A DNA stretch of 15,825 bases from Methylophilaceae bacterium UBA7525 (GTDB lineage: Bacteria > Pseudomonadota > Gammaproteobacteria > Burkholderiales > Methylophilaceae): positions 15,013 through 30,837 of the forward strand of contig DLMX01000089.1 of NCBI GenBank assembly GCA_002479405.1, in the 5' to 3' direction. The notes under the pieces were generated by a model. The model saw nothing but the letters and a program-made list of their open reading frames with translations. It made no database searches and was not told the origin of the DNA. This document shows positions 1-7,815 of the stretch, in pieces. A program made the position numbers and the translations under genes. Position 1 is the first letter of the stretch; the number at the start of each line of letters is the position of its first letter.

Positions 1-253
1 CTTCAGCAACAGCCCTGACTGCAGCGATCTCTCCGGCTTTGGCAAGCACTTCGGCCTGCGATACACGACGGCTACCTGCTTGAGGGTTCTGCAATCGGCT
101 CACATCATCCTCAAGCATACGAGTACGCATATCGACTTCATTCAGCGCCAGCACAAGTCCAATGGCAGCCGCACACCCTAAACCCAGCAAAACACGTTGC
201 AGCCACATATCCGATGACATGGGGCGTGCATGATTCAAATCGATATGCCGCAT
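1..253 (-). CDS. PilN-like bitopic inner-membrane protein (3' end beyond window)
   Basis: This partial gene is read from ATG at 253 to the left edge; 84 residues are visible. The start is preceded by a GGAAGA Shine-Dalgarno-like motif and lies 26 bases after the upstream stop codon, so it is probably in the same operon. The protein begins MRHIDLNHAR, has one hydrophobic segment at about residues 17-38, then a charged, probably helical region that continues off the window. A short cytoplasmic N-terminus containing an I-x-L-N-like motif, one membrane span and a periplasmic coiled coil is the layout of PilN and of the C-terminal half of GspL. Its place after GspE and a possible PilM-like protein fits an assembly-platform linker. 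The family call rests on layout and context, because too little is visible for a firm assignment. Confidence 0.6.
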   Translation of the reverse strand, partial: MRHIDLNHARPMSSDMWLQRVLLGLGCAAAIGLVLALNEVDMRTRMLEDDVSRLQNPQAGSRRVSQAEVLAKAGEIAAVRAVAE

Positions 254-279
254 TTGCTATATTCTTCCGTCAATTAATG

Positions 280-1071
280 TCACGCCCACAAGGCAAGGCG
301 ATACAGGGGATCATCGCCGCCGGCAACGCCATCCGGTAGCCGCTGTGAGATTCGCTTGATATTCCGTCCAGCCAAGAACGGCAATTCTGTTGACTCTGGC
401 CAATAAAGCCATATCGGCCTGCCGTCAGTCTCGTCACCCAATATCAGGGATTCGCGTTCAAGCAGGGGGGGCAACTGAGCGATATCGGCAACGTCTGCCG
501 CATGATTCCGTACCATGCGCAAACGACCTTTTTCCAACAGCAGAAAACAAGTGCGGCCGGATTCCAGCACAACAATCCACGCGTCGCCATGACCCATCTG
601 GCGACGCATCTGGTTGAGCGCCACCATCAAGTGCGGGTATATACCGGTTGCAATCAAGTCATGCCGGGCAAGACTTTCCTGCAAAGACTGAAGGAAGCCC
701 TGCTCAACTCCGCTGGCCAAAGCCGGCAACTCCGGTTCATTTCCGCTCAGTCTCAAATCCCACAACCTGGCAGTCTCACCATAAATTTCAATGAACCGGT
801 GATGCAGATACGCTTCCTTTTCACGCAGCCCAGTCAGGCGCTCAGCACCGGAGATCAAGGCATAATTCACGAAATGATTGGAAAGCACTATCTGCAAATC
901 CGCCTTGCGCCAGTCATCTTGTTGCAAAGCCTTATCCAGCATCGAAACCGGCGCATCCCAAAAGCGGTCTACGGCATCCGAAGCGCACTTCAATATCTGC
1001 TTACGGACAACTCTCCTCATGGGGCCGCGCGAAGTACGTAGCAGCACCACATGCCGGGGATGCAGGAACAC
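280..1071 (-). CDS. Uncharacterised protein, possibly PilM/GspL-like cytoplasmic platform component
   Basis: I do not firmly recognise this protein of 263 residues. It has no signal peptide or membrane segment. I chose a GTG start at 1071 (VNVFLHPRHV), 10 bases after the stop of the ATPase gene and with a weak AGG five bases upstream. The open frame extends back to an ATG at 1182, but that would overlap the conserved end of the ATPase gene by about 100 bases, which is less likely. A segment near residues 60-72 (IVLSNHFVNYALI) resembles the LS-x-x-x-V-x-Y-x-L strand seen in PilM and GspL actin-like folds. It is shorter than typical PilM (about 350 residues). Its position between GspE and a PilN-like protein supports a role as the cytoplasmic adaptor of the secretion platform; this is inference. 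Confidence 0.65.
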   Translation of the reverse strand: MFLHPRHVVLLRTSRGPMRRVVRKQILKCASDAVDRFWDAPVSMLDKALQQDDWRKADLQIVLSNHFVNYALISGAERLTGLREKEAYLHHRFIEIYGETARLWDLRLSGNEPELPALASGVEQGFLQSLQESLARHDLIATGIYPHLMVALNQMRRQMGHGDAWIVVLESGRTCFLLLEKGRLRMVRNHAADVADIAQLPPLLERESLILGDETDGRPIWLYWPESTELPFLAGRNIKRISQRLPDGVAGGDDPLYRLALWA

Positions 1072-1081
1072 GTTTACCTGC

Positions 1082-2773
1082 TCACGCCAAAGAGGTAACA
1101 CGATTGATCTCCTGCAATGTGGTTTCTCCGCGACGTACGAGTTCCAGCGCCGCCTCGCGCATGGATCGCGTGCCGTTGGCACGGGCGGCTTCCTTGATGC
1201 GTCGTACTGGTTCTTTTGTCACAATCAGTTCGCGAATCTCATCGGTAAAACACAGCAACTCAGCGATTGCCTTGCGCCCCTTATAGCCGGTGCCGTGACA
1301 TTGACCGCAACCTTGCCCGATACGGAAGCGATACTCGCCTTCCATTTCAGGAGAGATGCCGGATTTTCTGATTAATGCCGCGTCTGGCGTATCAGCGACT
1401 GAACAATGTGGACAGATTATGCGTACAAGTCTTTGCGCCATGATGCCGTTGATTGCGGAAACGAAACTATAGGGGTCAACCTCCATGTTGGTGAAACGGC
1501 CGATGACATCGAACACATTGTTAGCATGCACGGTTGTCAAGACCAGATGACCAGTGAGCGCTGACTGCACGGCGATTTGCGCCGTTTCGGAATCGCGTAT
1601 TTCTCCAACCATGATCTTGTCCGGGTCGTGCCGCAAGATGGAGCGCAGGCCGCGTGCGAAGGTAAGGCCTTTTTTCTCATTAACCGGAATCTGCAGCACG
1701 CCAGGTAACTGGTATTCCACGGGGTCTTCGATTGTGATGATCTTGTCCTGGCCGCTATTGATTTCCGAAATAATGCCGTACAGCGTTGTGGTCTTACCTG
1801 AACCTGTCGGACCGGTGACGAGCAACATTCCGTAAGGCTCTTCTGCCAACAGTCGAAACCGTTCCATGATCCCGGACTCGAAACCAAGCGTATCCAGGCT
1901 CAATCCCTTATCTTCTCCGCTGACAGCCTTGCGATCCAGAATGCGCAATACGGCATCCTCACCAAATACACTTGGCATAATGGATACGCGAAAATCCACT
2001 TCTCGCCCCTGCACCAGCACTTTGAAACGTCCATCCTGAGGTATGCGGCGTTCGGCAATGTCCAATTCGGACATCACCTTAATGCGCGAAATTGCCTGCT
2101 CCGCCTGCTCCAGCCCATTCATGCTGCCAACCATGCTCAATACACCATCAATTCGGTATTTGATTGTCAGCCCGCGAGTATCAGTCTCCATATGTATATC
2201 GCTGGCACCTGTTTTCAGGGCATCATACAAAGTTGAACGCACCAGACGTACAACGGGGCTGGAATCTTCACTGATGGACTGTAGCGAAAGGTCTTCAATG
2301 CCATCTGAATGATCCTGCAATCCTGCATGCTCGGGAAGAAAACCATCCATTGCCCGAACCCCCTCTTCATGACGGGCAAGCAATGCAGCAATATCCTTGC
2401 GATGCGCCAGCATCCACATCACTGGTTCGTTAACCAGCACGCCGACTCGGCCCTGCAGATTCACATCGAACGGGTTACAAAATACCAGTTTCAAAACGCC
2501 TTCGGCATCGTGCATCGCCACGCACTCATGCTTTGCGGCTTCAGCGAATTTCAACAATTCAAAATCGGGAGTCAATGCATGCAGATCATGCATATCCATG
2601 ACCGGGTAATGCAGCAGATTACCCAAGGCCAGAATAAATTGATCCGGCAAAAGCTCGGTGAGCTCTTCAAGCACATCCAGCATATGCCTGCCACTTTGCT
2701 GCGCAAACAGCCTGGCCTCGGCAATCTGCTTTGCACCCAACCTGGGCATGATACGGTCCGAGATCGAGTTCAT
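1082..2773 (-). CDS. gspE: GspE/PilB-family secretion ATPase
   Basis: This 563-residue protein is a cytoplasmic hexameric ATPase of the type II secretion/type IV pilus assembly family, which powers pseudopilus or pilus extension at the inner membrane. The Walker A motif GPTGSGKT is at residues 321-328 (Lys327). An Asp/Glu-rich Walker B and Asp-box region, DPDKIMVGEIRD, is at 383-394, followed by the His box LTTVHANN. A tetracysteine zinc module is visible as CPHC (Cys454, Cys457) and CGQC (Cys489, Cys492), typical of GspE and PilB and absent from most PilT retraction ATPases. An N-terminal domain of about 150 residues precedes the SDIHME segment that opens the ATPase core. The start codon overlaps the stop of the gspF-like gene by four bases (ATGA), indicating translational coupling. 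The length is normal. No retraction ATPase is visible, so secretion rather than twitching is favoured. Confidence 0.95.
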   Translation of the reverse strand: MNSISDRIMPRLGAKQIAEARLFAQQSGRHMLDVLEELTELLPDQFILALGNLLHYPVMDMHDLHALTPDFELLKFAEAAKHECVAMHDAEGVLKLVFCNPFDVNLQGRVGVLVNEPVMWMLAHRKDIAALLARHEEGVRAMDGFLPEHAGLQDHSDGIEDLSLQSISEDSSPVVRLVRSTLYDALKTGASDIHMETDTRGLTIKYRIDGVLSMVGSMNGLEQAEQAISRIKVMSELDIAERRIPQDGRFKVLVQGREVDFRVSIMPSVFGEDAVLRILDRKAVSGEDKGLSLDTLGFESGIMERFRLLAEEPYGMLLVTGPTGSGKTTTLYGIISEINSGQDKIITIEDPVEYQLPGVLQIPVNEKKGLTFARGLRSILRHDPDKIMVGEIRDSETAQIAVQSALTGHLVLTTVHANNVFDVIGRFTNMEVDPYSFVSAINGIMAQRLVRIICPHCSVADTPDAALIRKSGISPEMEGEYRFRIGQGCGQCHGTGYKGRKAIAELLCFTDEIRELIVTKEPVRRIKEAARANGTRSMREAALELVRRGETTLQEINRVTSLA

Positions 2774-3957
2774 TGCACACTTCCCGCCAGTTCAAATATC
2801 GGCATATACATCAATGTCACCACCACACCGATAACCAAGCCGATCACCACCATCAGCAAGGGCTCCAACAGACGGGTAAACCAATCCACGGCTCGTGCAA
2901 TTTCATCGTCATAAAACATGCCGATGCGTTCCATCATCTCCCCCATGCGCCCGGTCCTTTCGCCCACACGCAACATACGCAACGCTATCGGTGTCGTCAG
3001 GGCATGCTGCTCCATCGAGAGCGACAACGGCTTCCCTTCACGCACACCCTGTTCCACTAACGTCAAATGCTGACGCAATAAAGGCTGCAGCAACGGGGAT
3101 ACCATCCGGATCCCCGACACTAACGGAATCCCGCCTCGCAACAGCATACCCAACGTGCGGTAAAAACGGGCCAACTGGTAGATTCGCAAAGTCTCCCCGA
3201 AAACCGGTAGCCTCCATAACCAATCCGCTACCGCACGCCGTACTACTGAACGCGTCGCTACATACACAACCCCTGCTACCGCCAATGCAAACACCAGCAT
3301 CACTTCGCTACTGTTCTGCTGCATCAATTGCCCCCAGGAAAGCAGCATGCGCGACATCCAGGGAAGATCGGCCCCGGAACTCTCATATATCGTGCTGAAG
3401 CGCGGCACCACATAACCCAACAAAAACAGCATCACCAGTCCGCCGACCACAATCAGCAATACCGGGTAAATCGATGCCGTCACAATCTTCTTGCGCACCG
3501 CATCGATCTGCGATTGATAATTCACGTAACGCCCCAGCGCATGCACCATGTCTCCAGTACGTTCACTGGCGCGTATCATCGCCACATATAATGGCGGGAA
3601 AACTGCCGGCGATCGCTCCATCGCCCCGGATAGCGGCAAACCTTCATACAAACCCGTCATCACCTGCCTCAGGACCATACGCGACTCTTCGTTGTGTTCT
3701 TTTTCCGCCAACCCTTCCACGGATTCAACCAGACTCAATCCGGAGTCCAGCAGCGCAAGCAGTTCCTGACTGAACAACATGAGATTGAATTTGTTACGGT
3801 TAAACGATGAAAACCCGGCACGTACCGATCCCTCACGTATCGCCAGCACCGTATATCCCTGAGCTTCCGCCATTGCCTGAGCCTGCATCGCATCCAAGGC
3901 CTCAAAAGACATGGCCGCTATCTCTTCACCAAACGCGACTTTTAAATCGAACCTCAT
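2770..3957 (-). CDS. gspF: GspF/PilC-family inner-membrane platform protein
   Basis: This protein of about 395 residues is a polytopic inner-membrane protein that links the ATPase to the growing pseudopilus. Two copies of the T2SSF domain are visible. The first begins near FSQELLALLDSGLSLVESVEG and ends in a strong membrane span (YPVLLIVVGGLVMLFLLGYV). The second begins near ARFYRTLGMLLRGGIPLVSG and ends in the C-terminal span (LLMVVIGLVIGVVVTLMYMP). The length matches the family. I chose ATG at 3957; a TTG one codon earlier is possible and no strong ribosome binding site separates them. It starts six bases after the pseudopilin stop and overlaps the ATPase start by four bases, so gspG, gspF and gspE are almost certainly cotranscribed. 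Confidence 0.94.
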   Translation of the reverse strand: MRFDLKVAFGEEIAAMSFEALDAMQAQAMAEAQGYTVLAIREGSVRAGFSSFNRNKFNLMLFSQELLALLDSGLSLVESVEGLAEKEHNEESRMVLRQVMTGLYEGLPLSGAMERSPAVFPPLYVAMIRASERTGDMVHALGRYVNYQSQIDAVRKKIVTASIYPVLLIVVGGLVMLFLLGYVVPRFSTIYESSGADLPWMSRMLLSWGQLMQQNSSEVMLVFALAVAGVVYVATRSVVRRAVADWLWRLPVFGETLRIYQLARFYRTLGMLLRGGIPLVSGIRMVSPLLQPLLRQHLTLVEQGVREGKPLSLSMEQHALTTPIALRMLRVGERTGRMGEMMERIGMFYDDEIARAVDWFTRLLEPLLMVVIGLVIGVVVTLMYMPIFELAGSVQ

Positions 3958-3963
3958 CAAACT

Positions 3964-4389
3964 TTACTGCCAGCTCGCAATATCGACGGACTCGTCCTGC
4001 CCGCCCGGCCGACCATCCTTACCGTAGGACCACAAGTCATAATCTCCATATTCACCCGGGCTTCTGTACTGGTATGCCTTACCCCAAGGGTCATCCGGCA
4101 CGGCTTTTTCCAGATACGGTCCGCCCCACTTCGTTTCCCCTGATGGCGCCACATTGAGAGCCATCAGCCCTTGCTCCGTTGTCGGATAATGTCCGGTTTC
4201 CAGACGATACTGATCCAGTGCCTTGCCGAGTGCCGCAATCTGCGCACGCGCCGCCTTTACCTCAGACTTGCCGATTTGCGAGAAATATCTTGGGCCGACA
4301 TAACCTGCAAGCAGGCCGATGATGACCATCACCACCAATAGCTCCAGCAAGGTAAAACCAATCTGCCGTCGATGAATTGCCTTATACAT
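3964..4389 (-). CDS. gspG: GspG-type major pseudopilin
   Basis: This 141-residue protein is a type II secretion major pseudopilin, the main subunit of the periplasmic pseudopilus. It has a short positively charged leader ending in Gly11, followed by FTLLELLVVMVIIG. This gives a prepilin peptidase site between Gly11 and Phe12 and the conserved Glu at position +5 (Glu16). The globular domain carries GspG hallmarks: HYPTTEQGLMAL, GGPYLEK, DPWGKAYQY and a C-terminal DLWSYGKDGRPGG stretch corresponding to the family's calcium-binding loop. Start choice is supported by GAGGTGG a few bases upstream, overlapping the stop of the TPR gene. It is the only pseudopilin in the window; no minor pseudopilins (GspH, I, J, K) and no PilD peptidase are seen, so these must come from elsewhere or be dispensable. 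Confidence 0.95.
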   Translation of the reverse strand: MYKAIHRRQIGFTLLELLVVMVIIGLLAGYVGPRYFSQIGKSEVKAARAQIAALGKALDQYRLETGHYPTTEQGLMALNVAPSGETKWGGPYLEKAVPDDPWGKAYQYRSPGEYGDYDLWSYGKDGRPGGQDESVDIASWQ

Positions 4390-4398
4390 ATAACCACC

Positions 4399-6570
4399 TC
4401 ACAATGAATTAAGTTGCGTACTGACCCGGCTGACAAGCTCTTGCCAGTTCCCAAAAGAACGTTGTCTAAACAATGTTGCGCTGGGATACCATGGGGAATC
4501 GGTTCTATCCAGCATCCAGCGCCACTCGCCATGAAGCGGCAGTAAAATCCAGATGGGAATGCCAAGTGCACCGGCAAGATGCGCCGGGGCCGAGTCGATG
4601 CTGATCACGATATCCAGATTGCACATCACGGCGGCCGATTCGTCGAAGTCGATCAGCTCGGCGTCGAGTGCTTTCACATTCGGCAGGTCTTGCAGCAACG
4701 CCTGCTCTTCCGCCGTCAAATCCTTTTGCAGAGTGACGAACAACACTTCAGTGTTGCTGGTGACCAACGGCAGGCAGTCGTTCAATCGGGACGAGCGGTT
4801 GTGATCGTTGCCGTGCTGCGGATTGCCTCGCCACACAAGCCCCACCCGCTTCCCAAAGCCCTCCGGCAGTTGCCGCTTCCAATAGGCCACCCGCTCCGGG
4901 TCGGCCACAAGATAAAGCACTGAGGCTGGAATATCCTCTTCCGAGTCCGTTTTCATAGCACCCGGCAGGCTCATGACGGGAACATGAAAATCGAGGCCGT
5001 CCGGCATTTCGCCTACATCAACCACATGAACACGCGGAAAGCTTCTGCGTATGATTCCGGTCATGGGCTTGAGGCATTGCATCCAGCATTCAACGCCACG
5101 ATGTTCCAATAAAGGGATGTAACGCGCTGCCTGTATGGCATCGCCAAACCCTTGCTCGGCCTGGATCAACAGCTTCTTGCCGTCGATCTCCGCTGTACCG
5201 TCCCAACGTGGATAAGGCGCTACTGGCAGAGGCACGGCCCCCTTCAACTGACGGCGATATTCGTAATCCGGCCAGCCGATACTGAAACGCCCGTGCAACA
5301 GATGCACCAACCCACTATTCCAGCAGGCTTCCGCGAAATCAGGCTTGAGCGCCGCTGCCTGCGCATACTTTTCCAGCGCCTCGTCGTAGCGGAACTGCCG
5401 CTCTAATGCCACCCCAAGGTTGTACACGGCACCTTCGTAGTTGGCATCGAGTTCCAGTGCGCGGTTGAAGTGCGTAATTGCCTCGTCGATGCGATTCAGT
5501 TCGACCAACACGCTACCCAAACCGTTATGTGCCGCCACGTTGTCCGGATCGATGAAAAATACACGCTGGAAGTACTCGATGGCCTCGTCGAATTGCCTGT
5601 GCTCATACAGCGTGTTACCCAGATTGACGAGCGCAGGAATATCGTCCGGGTCGAGCGCAAGAATTTTCTTGAACACAGCCACAGCCTCGTCGTGCCGCTT
5701 GAGGTCGGCAAGGACATTCCCCAGTCCGTCGAGCGCCTTCACATAATCCGGGTTCGTAGCCGTCGCTTTACGGTAGTAATCGGCCGCCTCACCATAGCGT
5801 CTCAACTCATGCAACAGGCGCCCAAGTTCATACGCACATTCGGCATCCGGTCGCACCGAATAGGCTTTGTGATAAGCCGCAATCGCCTCGTCATACCGCT
5901 TCAGATTGGCAAGGACACGAGCGAGACCGATATGCGAATCCATATGATCCGGCCTGATGGCGATGGCCGAATGAAAGGCGAGAATCGCTTCGTCGAAGCG
6001 CTTTAAGGCACCGAGTACAAACCCAAGATTGTTATATGCATCCGCATGCCAGGGGTCGAGCCGGACAGCCTGCCGGTAAGCCGCAACCGCCTCATCTGGG
6101 TGCTCCAGCGCCGCATGCGCCACGCCCATACCGAAATAGGCGTCCGCGCAATCCGGCTTGATTGCAACAATCTGCAGGCACTGTGCCAGCGCCTCCTCAT
6201 GCCGCTGCAGCAAGTTCAGCAATTCGCCTGTGCGTACACGGGCCTTCCAGTAATCCGGCCTGCACGCCACGGCCTTACGGTGGCATTCCAAGGCCTCATC
6301 ATTGCGATTCAGCTTGCCCAACGCCACGCCGAGGTTGTAATGCGCTTCCGCGTGATCGGGCTGCAGCGACAGTGATCGACGCAGATAATCCACGCCTTTC
6401 TCGTGCTCCTGCGTGCGCAAATAGGTCATGCCAGTGAGATATAGCGCCTCTGCATGCAGAGGCGACTGTTTGAGGATCTTGCGCAATGCGGCGCGCGCCT
6501 CCAGCATCCTGCCTGCATGCTGAAATTGCAAGGATTGCTGCATCAGCAGCTCTATGGATTTTGCAGTCAT
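4399..6570 (-). CDS. TPR protein with GT-B glycosyltransferase-like C-terminal domain
   Basis: This is a 723-residue protein with no signal peptide. Residues 1 to about 430 hold roughly twelve consecutive 34-residue tetratricopeptide repeats, with regular DEA, PDY and PDH repeat signatures. From about 432 (GWPDYEYRR) a second domain of about 290 residues resembles the glycosyltransferase domain of TPR-containing glycosyltransferases related to GT9 or GT41. Recognisable segments are EQGFGDAIQAARY, VGLVWRGNPQHGNDHNRS and DIVISIDSAPAHLAGALGIP (residues 653-672), the last matching the nucleotide-sugar side of the family. It ends 9 bases before the gspG start, so it is part of the secretion operon. 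A plausible role is modification of a secreted or surface protein, or scaffolding of the platform through the TPRs. The catalytic activity and acceptor are not shown by the sequence. Confidence 0.85.
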   Translation of the reverse strand: MTAKSIELLMQQSLQFQHAGRMLEARAALRKILKQSPLHAEALYLTGMTYLRTQEHEKGVDYLRRSLSLQPDHAEAHYNLGVALGKLNRNDEALECHRKAVACRPDYWKARVRTGELLNLLQRHEEALAQCLQIVAIKPDCADAYFGMGVAHAALEHPDEAVAAYRQAVRLDPWHADAYNNLGFVLGALKRFDEAILAFHSAIAIRPDHMDSHIGLARVLANLKRYDEAIAAYHKAYSVRPDAECAYELGRLLHELRRYGEAADYYRKATATNPDYVKALDGLGNVLADLKRHDEAVAVFKKILALDPDDIPALVNLGNTLYEHRQFDEAIEYFQRVFFIDPDNVAAHNGLGSVLVELNRIDEAITHFNRALELDANYEGAVYNLGVALERQFRYDEALEKYAQAAALKPDFAEACWNSGLVHLLHGRFSIGWPDYEYRRQLKGAVPLPVAPYPRWDGTAEIDGKKLLIQAEQGFGDAIQAARYIPLLEHRGVECWMQCLKPMTGIIRRSFPRVHVVDVGEMPDGLDFHVPVMSLPGAMKTDSEEDIPASVLYLVADPERVAYWKRQLPEGFGKRVGLVWRGNPQHGNDHNRSSRLNDCLPLVTSNTEVLFVTLQKDLTAEEQALLQDLPNVKALDAELIDFDESAAVMCNLDIVISIDSAPAHLAGALGIPIWILLPLHGEWRWMLDRTDSPWYPSATLFRQRSFGNWQELVSRVSTQLNSL

Positions 6571-6701
6571 GAATCCATGCGCATCCGTAGTTTTGAAGTC
6601 GCGATTAAATAGTTATACATTTATGCCAATCAGCTTCTGGACAAATACGCGGGAGCCGACCCCCCCCCCGCGTTCACTAGCTCGACTGACCTACTGCCGA
6701 A
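6571..6701 (-). promoter_or_regulatory. Spacer upstream of the TPR-secretion operon, with G10 tract and hairpin
   Basis: This 131-base gap separates the secreted-protein gene from the TPR/gsp operon. It holds a run of ten C on the plus strand at 6660-6669 (ten G on the coding strand). The run sits inside a hairpin whose arms are ACGCGGG and CCCGCGT, a perfect 7-bp inverted repeat. No T-run follows, so it is not a typical intrinsic terminator. The region between the hairpin and the ATG at 6570 is AT-rich (ATAAATGTATAACTATTTAA on the minus strand), which could hold a promoter -10 element. I could not identify a convincing -35/-10 pair. Confidence 0.5.
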
Positions 6702-7631
6702 TTAGTTAGGCACAAAACCGTTGATGCTGAAGGAAATCCACGGCGCCTCTTCCTGAGCGGTCTGACGGAAAGTCAGCGCGCCAGCCGTGGCAGTATGCGT
6801 GGAGGACGAGCAACTGGTCTTCACATAGAGGTACGGGGAGATCTTGGTCTTGCTCTTGTCATCGTCCTGATAGTTCACATCAACCGTGAAATCGACATAG
6901 TTACCATCCAGTGTTGCGCTTTGCTCATCAGCGTCTGGCACAGGCAATGTCGTGTCATCCCAAGCCTCAACACCATTGATTGGCGTGTTAGCCGGTGTCG
7001 GTGTAGTTAACGGCTGAGCCACATAACCAGCTGCGGGCTGAGTTTCATCATCCAGCTTGGCTCGATGCTGCACTGAGACGTTGGTACGGCCAGCGCGGTA
7101 TAGCACGTCCTGTTGCAAAGTGCCGGTATGGTAGTAGCCGATATCTACGGAACGCCCGCTGAAGCCGGAACGCACAAAATCATTGATCTCGAGGTACTGG
7201 GTACCGGCAGTGTTCAAATCATAATCGGTGTTGCTCATGGTGATCTGAGCACCGTAGATACACTCGTTGGTCGAGGCCTTGCGCCATATCCTGTCCACAA
7301 CGTTACCAACCGTTACATCGCTGTTATTGGTGTGTGTACTGTCATTCAGGACAATATTTCGTGTGACGCTAGTAATCAATGAGAAGCTGGCCTCCGGTGC
7401 AGTATTGACGTTCGCAGGGAAGACCGCACACGTATTGTTGGCTGTGGTGGTCGGCACAGTGGCATCATCAGATCCAAAATTGCCCGTGGTGTTGCACAAC
7501 GTGTAGGGCGAAGTATCAGAGCCGACCGCAAAACCTGTGGAAGGGAGATTGACCAGTCCGGTCGCCATTGCCTGCGCGGTAACCAGACCAAGAGCGCTCA
7601 ATACTGCTGCTTTAAGTACCATGTTTTTCAT
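6702..7631 (-). CDS. Unrecognised secreted protein, candidate substrate or ligand-binding partner
   Basis: This 309-residue protein is not one I recognise. It starts at ATG 7631 (MKNMVLKAAVLSALG), with AAGGA about seven bases upstream; an in-frame ATG at 7763 has no such support. Residues 1-23 form a clean Sec signal peptide with a predicted AMA/T cleavage site. The mature protein is rich in Thr, Asn, Asp and alternating beta-type sequence, has no further membrane span, and contains exactly four cysteines (46, 68, 124, 274), enough for two disulfides. A Pro/Thr-rich segment at about 206-219 may link two halves. There is no lipobox, so it should be soluble in the periplasm or outside the cell. 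It lies immediately downstream of the large receptor and upstream of the secretion operon, which suggests it is exported by that machine and works with the receptor. That function is inference. Confidence 0.85.
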   Translation of the reverse strand: MKNMVLKAAVLSALGLVTAQAMATGLVNLPSTGFAVGSDTSPYTLCNTTGNFGSDDATVPTTTANNTCAVFPANVNTAPEASFSLITSVTRNIVLNDSTHTNNSDVTVGNVVDRIWRKASTNECIYGAQITMSNTDYDLNTAGTQYLEINDFVRSGFSGRSVDIGYYHTGTLQQDVLYRAGRTNVSVQHRAKLDDETQPAAGYVAQPLTTPTPANTPINGVEAWDDTTLPVPDADEQSATLDGNYVDFTVDVNYQDDDKSKTKISPYLYVKTSCSSSTHTATAGALTFRQTAQEEAPWISFSINGFVPN

Positions 7632-7656
7632 GATGTTTTCCTTTGCGTTACAATAA

Positions 7657-7678
7657 GCAGGCATTTGTGGCTGCCTGC
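7657..7678 (-). other. Hairpin in the leader of the secreted-protein gene
   Basis: A perfect 7-bp inverted repeat, GCAGGCA and TGCCTGC with an 8-base loop, lies in the 184-base gap between the receptor stop and the secreted-protein start. It is about 15-20 bases upstream of the ribosome binding site. Only short TTATTGT follows on the minus strand, so it is a weak terminator at best. It may instead stabilise or separate the downstream message from the receptor message. The rest of the 7632-7815 gap shows nothing else I can name. Confidence 0.4.
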
Positions 7679-7815
7679 AACACCAATCTGCCCCTATCGT
7701 CCGTAGCGTCTCGTGAACTTCTACCTTTGATAGATGCCAGATACGGTACGCGGGCAGCTGCAATGCCTGTCCGCATCACTTTCCAATTGCTGACTCCCGC
7801 CAATCTCATCCAGCC

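Noticed and set aside
1082..1182. An upstream ATG extension of the 263-residue protein into the ATPase gene
   Set aside because: The extra 37 residues are arginine-rich out-of-frame readings of conserved GspE codons; the GTG at 1071 just after the gspE stop is more economical.
6640..6690. Intrinsic terminator after the secreted-protein gene at the G10 hairpin
   Set aside because: The stem is plausible but no T-run follows on the minus strand, so termination is not supported.
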